Source: a bacterium
GTDB taxonomy: Bacteria; JAMCPX01
Length of the DNA stretch: 64,000 nt
Direction: 5' to 3'
NCBI GenBank assembly: GCA_021787665.1
Contig: JAJYLN010000002.1
Location: 189,580-253,579, forward strand
In this document: in pieces, positions 58,896 through 64,000 of the stretch
How positions within the stretch are numbered: the stretch's first letter is position 1
How the letters are laid out: each line of letters begins with the position of its first letter
Translations under genes and position numbers: made by a program
Notes under the pieces: generated by a model
Told to the model about the DNA's origin: nothing
The model's database searches: none
The model's input: the letters and a program-made list of their open reading frames with translations, nothing else

Positions 58896-58930
58896 CCACA
58901 AACTTGTACATTGTGTTTACAAAATTGTTA
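58896..58930. promoter_or_regulatory. Paired ACAA-N2-TTGT boxes upstream of amt1
   Basis: CCACAAACTTGTAC (58896-58909) and TTACAAAATTGTTA (58917-58930), centres 21 bp apart. Confidence 0.6.
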
Positions 58931-58963
58931 CACATTCTCGTCGCCTACAGACAGAAAAGGGGT

Positions 58964-58979
58964 TGGCATACGAAATGCT
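58964..58979 (+). promoter_or_regulatory. Sigma-54-like promoter of amt1
   Basis: TGGCATA-CGAA-ATGCT: correct GG...GC spacing, one mismatch in -12. Confidence 0.65.
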
Positions 58980-59021
58980 CATTATGATCTTGAACTAACG
59001 ATAGGCGAAGGAGAGGAAACC

Positions 59022-60335
59022 ATGAGAAGGCTTCTACCGTATTCGATAGTGTTGTTTGTTTCGTTCATGCTGCCAGCAGCAGCATTTGCCGGCACCGCAG
59101 GTGCAGTTCAGAGCATCAATACCGGCGACACCGCATTCGTTCTCGCCGCAGCCGCGCTCGTCATGCTCATGACGCCTGGACTCGCATTGTTCTATGGCGG
59201 TATGGTACGGAAAAAGAACGTCCTCGCGACCATCATGCAGAGCTTTATCCTCCTTGCAGTCATCAGTATCCAATGGGTCCTGTGGGGATATAGCCTCTCG
59301 TTCGGTCCGGACTTCCACGGGTTTATCGGGAGTCTTGCCTGGATAGGATTGAACCACGTCGGGCTTGCGCCTGACCCGGCCTATGCACCGACGATCCCCC
59401 ACGAGGCTTTCATGATATTCCAGATGATGTTCGCCGTCATAACGCCTGGTCTTATCACCGGGTCGTTTGCCGAACGGATGAAATTCAGCACCTTCTTATT
59501 GTTCGTGGTCCTGTGGTCCACACTCGTCTACGATCCCATAACCCATTGGGTATGGGGGGCCGGAGGATGGCTAAAGTCCATGGGAGTCCTCGACTTTGCC
59601 GGTGGACTGGTCGTCCATCTGAGCTCGGGTATTGCGGCACTCGCCGCTGTGTTCGTCATCGGCAAGAGACATAATTACGGAAGAGAGCCGTACATGCCGC
59701 ACAACCTCACTATGACCATGCTCGGGACAGCACTGCTGTGGTTCGGCTGGTTCGGATTCAACGCCGGCAGCGCACTCTCGGCGGGAGCGATCGCAACATC
59801 GGCGTTTGTTGCAACGAACATAGCGGGTGCGGCCGGGACGCTCGGCTGGATTACGTTCGAATGGATGAAGAAGGGCAAGCCGACCATGCTCGGCGCAGCA
59901 AGCGGCGCCGTCGCCGGTCTCGCGACTATCACACCTGCATCGGGGTTCGTTGGGCCCCTCGCGGCTATCGTCATCGGGTTTGTGGCTGGCGGGATGTGTT
60001 ACTACGCGGTGGGCATCAAGTTCAAGCTCGGGTATGACGATGCCCTCGACGTCGTTGGCGTCCACGGTGTCGGCGGCGTATTGGGCGTACTGGCAACCGG
60101 CATCTTTGCGACCCTCGCGGTCAATGCGGCCGGTGCGAATGGACTCCTGTACGGCAATGCCCGGCAGCTCCTCGTCCAATTGATCGGTGTCGTGGCCATC
60201 GCGGCATACAGTTTTGTCTTTACGATAGGGATCCTGAAGTTACTCGACGCGGTGATGGGCCTGAGGGTGACCCGCGAAGATGAGATTGCCGGACTCGATG
60301 TTGCCCAACACGGCGAAGAAGGGTACAACATGTAG
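59022..60335 (+). CDS. amt: Ammonium transporter (first copy)
   Basis: MRRLLPYS signal peptide; MLMTPGLALFYGGMVRKKNVLATIMQSF, DFAGGLVVHLSSGIAALAAVFVIGKR, GVHGVGGVLGVLATGIFA, C-term QHGEEGYNM. Confidence 0.95.
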   Translation: MRRLLPYSIVLFVSFMLPAAAFAGTAGAVQSINTGDTAFVLAAAALVMLMTPGLALFYGGMVRKKNVLATIMQSFILLAVISIQWVLWGYSLSFGPDFHGFIGSLAWIGLNHVGLAPDPAYAPTIPHEAFMIFQMMFAVITPGLITGSFAERMKFSTFLLFVVLWSTLVYDPITHWVWGAGGWLKSMGVLDFAGGLVVHLSSGIAALAAVFVIGKRHNYGREPYMPHNLTMTMLGTALLWFGWFGFNAGSALSAGAIATSAFVATNIAGAAGTLGWITFEWMKKGKPTMLGAASGAVAGLATITPASGFVGPLAAIVIGFVAGGMCYYAVGIKFKLGYDDALDVVGVHGVGGVLGVLATGIFATLAVNAAGANGLLYGNARQLLVQLIGVVAIAAYSFVFTIGILKLLDAVMGLRVTREDEIAGLDVAQHGEEGYNM

Positions 60336-60399
60336 GGTCTGACCATCCCCCAAAGGGCGATCCATCGAAGCGCCCCTGCAGCCCTATTCTGTTATACCC

Positions 60400-60433
60400 T
60401 TACAAACTTGTAACCAAAACAATACACAATTGA
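60400..60433. promoter_or_regulatory. ACAA-N2-TTGT box plus weaker second box upstream of amt2
   Basis: Perfect palindrome TTACAAACTTGTAA (60400-60413); degenerate ACACAATTGA (60424-60433) 22 bp centre-to-centre. Confidence 0.5.
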
Positions 60434-60464
60434 TGCATGCCAGCAGGGAATCCGCTGGCATGCA
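60434..60464. promoter_or_regulatory. Perfect 11-bp inverted repeat overlapping the amt2 -24 element
   Basis: TGCATGCCAGC-N9-GCTGGCATGCA. Confidence 0.6.
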
Positions 60465-60471
60465 AATTGCA
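60456..60471 (+). promoter_or_regulatory. Sigma-54 (-24/-12) promoter of amt2
   Basis: TGGCATG-CAAA-TTGCA, strong match to the -24/-12 consensus. Confidence 0.8.
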
Positions 60472-60511
60472 ATTACCTTGTATATCACAAACGATGATCA
60501 GAGGAGTATCT

Positions 60512-61828
60512 ATGAAAAAGTTCCTGTCCCCTATGATTTTGTTCTTTGCCGCTCTGCTGATGCCAGCGGTAGCACTTGCATACAGGTCAGGCAATGGGTT
60601 GAAAAACATCAGTGCGGGCGATACGGCCTGGGTGCTTGCCTCCACAGCGCTCGTTATGCTCATGACACCTGGACTCGCGCTGTTCTATGGCGGTATGGTG
60701 CGGAAAAAGAACGTCCTCGCGACCATCATGCAGAGCTTTATCCTCCTCGCGGTCATCAGCATCCAGTGGGTCCTGTGGGGATACAGCCTCTCGTTCGGTC
60801 CGGACATCCACGGCATCATCGGGAGCCTTGCATGGTTCGGGCTCAACCATGTAGGTCTCGCACCTGACCCTGACTATGCCTCCACAATACCGCACCAGGT
60901 GTTCATGATGTTCCAGATGATGTTTGCGGTCATAACCCCGGCGCTTATGACCGGCGCATTCGCAGAACGGATGAAGTTCAAGACCTTTCTCGTGTTCATC
61001 GTGCTGTGGGCGACGCTCGTCTACGACCCGATAGCACACTGGGTATGGGGGGCAGGAGGCTGGATACACCGGCTCGGTGCGCTCGATTTTGCCGGCGGCA
61101 CGGTCGTTCATATAAGCGCCGCCATATCTGCGCTCGCTGCGATCCTCATTATCGGCAAGCGGCACAATTATGGAAAAGAACATAACCCTCCCCATAACCT
61201 TACCATGACCGTACTGGGGGCGTCATTGCTGTGGTTCGGGTGGTTCGGGTTCAACGCCGGGAGTGCGCTGTCTGCTGGTGCGCTTGCGGGATCTGCATTC
61301 ATCGTTACCAATATAGCTGCCGCCGCGGCAACACTCGGATGGCTCTTCACTGAATGGGTACGCAACGGTAAACCGACCATGCTGGGTGCTGTGAGCGGCT
61401 CTGTTGCCGGGCTCGTTGCGATTACGCCGGCATCGGGGTACGTCGGCCCGGTGCCCGCCATGATCATAGGCTTTGTGGCGGGTATGCTATGCTACTATGT
61501 CGTGAGTTTAAAGTCCCGGTTCGGCTATGACGACTCACTCGACGTCATCGGCGTCCATGGCGTCGGTGGTACCTTCGGTGCGCTCGCGACCGGACTTTTC
61601 GCGAGCGTTGCGATCAATGCCGGGGGTGCGAACGGCCTGCTCTACGGTAACCCAAAGCAGCTCATCGTCCAGCTCATAGCGGTCCTCGTAACGATCACGT
61701 ATGGATTTTTGGCGACGTTCATTATCGTCAAAGCAATCGATGTTGTCATGGGACTAAGGGTAACCCAGGAAGAGGAAGTCATGGGCCTCGATATCACGCA
61801 GCACGGCGAAGAAGGCTACAATATGTGA
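60512..61828 (+). CDS. amt: Ammonium transporter (second copy)
   Basis: MKKFLSPMILFFAALLMPAVALA signal peptide; high identity to the first copy over TM core and C-term QHGEEGYNM. Confidence 0.95.
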   Translation: MKKFLSPMILFFAALLMPAVALAYRSGNGLKNISAGDTAWVLASTALVMLMTPGLALFYGGMVRKKNVLATIMQSFILLAVISIQWVLWGYSLSFGPDIHGIIGSLAWFGLNHVGLAPDPDYASTIPHQVFMMFQMMFAVITPALMTGAFAERMKFKTFLVFIVLWATLVYDPIAHWVWGAGGWIHRLGALDFAGGTVVHISAAISALAAILIIGKRHNYGKEHNPPHNLTMTVLGASLLWFGWFGFNAGSALSAGALAGSAFIVTNIAAAAATLGWLFTEWVRNGKPTMLGAVSGSVAGLVAITPASGYVGPVPAMIIGFVAGMLCYYVVSLKSRFGYDDSLDVIGVHGVGGTFGALATGLFASVAINAGGANGLLYGNPKQLIVQLIAVLVTITYGFLATFIIVKAIDVVMGLRVTQEEEVMGLDITQHGEEGYNM

Positions 61829-61860
61829 GTCGGACCCGGACCGGCCGGACTCACCTCAGA

Positions 61861-63549
61861 TCAGTAGAGTATGTTGCTGCACGTGGAGGTCGTCACACTG
61901 ATATAGTTCCCGCTGGTGCACTGGCAGAAGAGCTTTTGGACGTTGGCCGGCTGCTTGCAGTAGTCCGCTATCGCCGCGGGGGACAGCGGGTCGCCCGCAA
62001 GAATGGACGGCAGGTCCGGGAGGGGTACGCTCGTTCCGAGCGTCTGGTTCATCTGCTGGACAAAGATACTCGCGAGTATCGCATAGCCCGTGTTGGTGAG
62101 GTGCAGATCATCGAGACTGTAGAAACCGCCTAAGTGGCTCATCTTGAGGAACGTGTTGCCGACCTGGTATTCGGGGAAGCCTTCAGCATCGAAGGTTATC
62201 TTCTGGCCGTTTAAGGTGAGGTTTCCGCTTACCAGTTCATCGAACGGGACGATATGGACGTTCGGGTATTGCTTGACCACCTGCCTCAGCTCAGCGTTGA
62301 ACTGGTCTATCCTCTCATTCGTAGCGGAGAACGTGCTGCAGGCGTTTTTCTGGCATGGATCGGTTAAGACCGAGCAGTCGTAGTTGTTGGATGCACTCGC
62401 GTCCTGGTCCAGCGTCTGCAGGGACACATTGGCGAAGGTCTCATGGCACGCGGCGAGCTGGTTCAGCGCGCCCTGCTGGTCGGACGGGAACATGCTGATG
62501 TGAGGCACATTGGCAAGGAAGACCTGGGCCCCGGTAGATGCGAATGCAGCAACAGCCTGCGTAATGTAGAAGGTGAACTCACTCAGCGTCGTATTGTCGG
62601 TAACGAGGTCGTTCCCGTACAGGTCCGTGCTCATGATTATCGTCGGGTGCCTGTCTATGGCCATCTGGGTCTCGGACTCGATGTCCTTTGTCTCGAGTAT
62701 GCTGTTGTCCTGCGGTGCGAACAGGATATTACTCAGCACGATCGTGCCGAGCCCTCTGCTCGTTGTCGATGCAGGGCCGGTGACCTCGTTCTCGATGGTC
62801 GCACCGGGTACCGCGATGTTGTAAGGGAGTACGCTGATGTCTTCAAAGTTCCTCGGTATGTTCATGGTCTTTGTCTGGGGATCTACGAGGGCATTGACGA
62901 CAGCATCTGCGATATTGCTCGTGTCCAGGGAATAGGCTCCGGTCGTGTCGAGCCCGGCGAGTCCCAGGTCCGGCGGTACGCCCGGCATCTTGAAGAGAGG
63001 GATCGGGAAATACGCTCCTGCCTGCCGTGCCACCCATGCTGCCGGCCCGTTAAGCTCGGCGATCTCGTTGTAGCTATCGGACTGGAAGCCCGCCGTGTAG
63101 CTTGCGCCTACGGCAATAAAGGTCTTGAACGCGCTGCTTACCGGTGGCTCGTACGTGTAAGCGCCTGCGAGGTACGCGCAGGTACTGAGGCCGTTTGCCA
63201 TGACGAGCGGGTAGGTTCCTGCAGTCGGCGTGCCGGCCGTCGTGAAGGTGATCGTCATCGAGCCATGAGGTTGCGTGAAGGTCGTGAGCCACCGAGCCTT
63301 ATTGCCGAGATAGACTGTCGTCGGGGTGAACCCCGGGGCTGTCCCCCTGATCACCGCAGTCACCTGCTGGTCGCCGAACAACGGACCGGTCGTGGGCGAT
63401 ATGCTCATGAGCTGTATGCCGGAAGCAAGACTGGTACATACGCCGGCATACCTGCTGTCTATGGAGCTACTGCTGTTGTTACCGCACCCCTGCACGAGTA
63501 ACGTTATTGACAGGAGCAAGAGGGCTACAAGAGTGTTTGCAATTTTCAT
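61861..63549 (-). CDS. GDSL/SGNH-hydrolase-like lipoprotein with IPT/TIG-like N-terminal domain
   Basis: Lipobox LLVQGC; MSISPTTGPLFGDQQVTAVIRG...; FIAVGASYTAGFQSDS; C-term LDDLHLTNTGYAILASIFVQQMN. Confidence 0.75.
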   Translation of the reverse strand: MKIANTLVALLLLSITLLVQGCGNNSSSSIDSRYAGVCTSLASGIQLMSISPTTGPLFGDQQVTAVIRGTAPGFTPTTVYLGNKARWLTTFTQPHGSMTITFTTAGTPTAGTYPLVMANGLSTCAYLAGAYTYEPPVSSAFKTFIAVGASYTAGFQSDSYNEIAELNGPAAWVARQAGAYFPIPLFKMPGVPPDLGLAGLDTTGAYSLDTSNIADAVVNALVDPQTKTMNIPRNFEDISVLPYNIAVPGATIENEVTGPASTTSRGLGTIVLSNILFAPQDNSILETKDIESETQMAIDRHPTIIMSTDLYGNDLVTDNTTLSEFTFYITQAVAAFASTGAQVFLANVPHISMFPSDQQGALNQLAACHETFANVSLQTLDQDASASNNYDCSVLTDPCQKNACSTFSATNERIDQFNAELRQVVKQYPNVHIVPFDELVSGNLTLNGQKITFDAEGFPEYQVGNTFLKMSHLGGFYSLDDLHLTNTGYAILASIFVQQMNQTLGTSVPLPDLPSILAGDPLSPAAIADYCKQPANVQKLFCQCTSGNYISVTTSTCSNILY

Positions 63550-63619
63550 AGTGTTCCTTCCTTTACCGGATTATAGCTATACTACACGAAAGTCGCCCTC
63601 ATTTGCAACATATTTTTTC

Positions 63620-63649
63620 TTGACATCTACTCACTCTTGTGTCTATAAA
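63620..63649 (+). promoter_or_regulatory. Sigma-70-like promoter
   Basis: TTGACA-N18-TATAAA, with overlapping ACTCTT...AAGAGT inverted repeat (63633-63653). Confidence 0.5.
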
Positions 63650-63754
63650 GAGTCTAGAGTAAACCAGCACTGACTTTGCCACCTTTAAGATTGGTTGTTT
63701 AAAGACCCTTCAGTGGGTTGGACGATATAAACGATTATATAAAGGGAGGAGTTT

Positions 63755-64000
63755 ATGAAGCAGTCGAAGGTTGTGTTCAGCCTACGGACGATAAGTTTTT
63801 ACCTTTTTTCGCTCTTTCTCGTTTTGCTTATCAAACCCGGTATTACTTTTGCCGATTATATTGTAGGCTTTTGGGCACCACCGCCTGCCTGGCAGACAAC
63901 GCTTCCAGGATTTGACAGCAATTGCGGCTATTGTGAATGGGCAAACATGTGTACTTCTGGTACACCCATTACCGAATGGAACTGTTACCTCGATTGTAAC
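63755..64000 (+). CDS. Secreted Cys-rich hypothetical protein, truncated by window end
   Basis: MKQSKVVFSLRTISFYLFSLFLVLLIKPGITFADYIVGFWAPPPAWQTTLPGFDSNCGYCEWANMCTSGTPITEWNCYLDCN...; preceded by gggagga. Confidence 0.65.
   Translation, partial: MKQSKVVFSLRTISFYLFSLFLVLLIKPGITFADYIVGFWAPPPAWQTTLPGFDSNCGYCEWANMCTSGTPITEWNCYLDCN

Noticed and set aside
58827-59021. N-terminal 65-aa extension of the first ammonium transporter ORF
   Set aside because: The extension covers the glnA terminator, the palindromic boxes and the sigma-54 promoter; a standard signal peptide starts at ATG 59022.
57181-60434. Classical NifA sites (TGT-N10-ACA) for the NifA-like activator
   Set aside because: TGT...ACA pairs occur but with N11-N12 or N15 spacing; the ACAA-N2-TTGT boxes fit consistently instead.
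1-64000. CRISPR arrays, tRNA or rRNA genes, IS transposases, integrases
   Set aside because: None recognised: no regularly spaced repeats, no tRNA-like cloverleaf noticed, and no ORF with transposase or recombinase motifs. tRNAscan-SE and Infernal were not run.

Overview
A ~64 kb bacterial chromosomal window. Gene content (septum protein, CtpA-type protease, GAF/GGDEF and sigma-54 proteins, metagenome-style dispersed repeats) suggests a Nitrospirota or deltaproteobacteria-like genome, but taxonomy was not tested. Left part (1-6.2 kb): housekeeping genes (GAF protein, FtsB/DivIC-like, S41 protease, RimK-like ATP-grasp, bifunctional NAD(P)HX repair enzyme). Middle (6.3-34.2 kb): an AT-richer, mosaic surface-polysaccharide island with GT2/GT4 glycosyltransferases, a Wzx-type flippase, an FdtA/acetyltransferase/FdtB-like amino-sugar trio, methyltransferases, a NodB-methyltransferase fusion, a GT2-GT4 fusion and two YfhO-like membrane proteins. 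It is littered with toxin-antitoxin genes, gene fragments and recombination scars. DNA polymerase I lies inside its right end. Right part (34-64 kb): MsrAB, MnmA, rhodanese/MauE, split transketolase, FtsEX, ThiC, YIP1, a diguanylate cyclase, a sugar epimerase, acyl-CoA dehydrogenase, PriA, PlsX, MiaA, and a nitrogen cluster (NifA-like sigma-54 activator, glnA, two tandem amt genes), then a GDSL-type lipoprotein. Most interesting signals: (1) sigma-54 -24/-12 promoters before glnA and both amt genes, each preceded by paired ACAA-N2-TTGT palindromic boxes 21-22 bp apart, a candidate regulon of the adjacent activator; (2) three successive C-terminal scars of flippase genes around a VapBC module; (3) a deletion-fusion remnant joining the two ends of a neighbouring two-gene nucleotidyltransferase module; (4) a perfect FadR-like palindrome before the acyl-CoA dehydrogenase; (5) an 11-bp perfect inverted repeat over the amt2 promoter -24 element. 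All calls come from reading the sequence and ORF translations; no database search was run.
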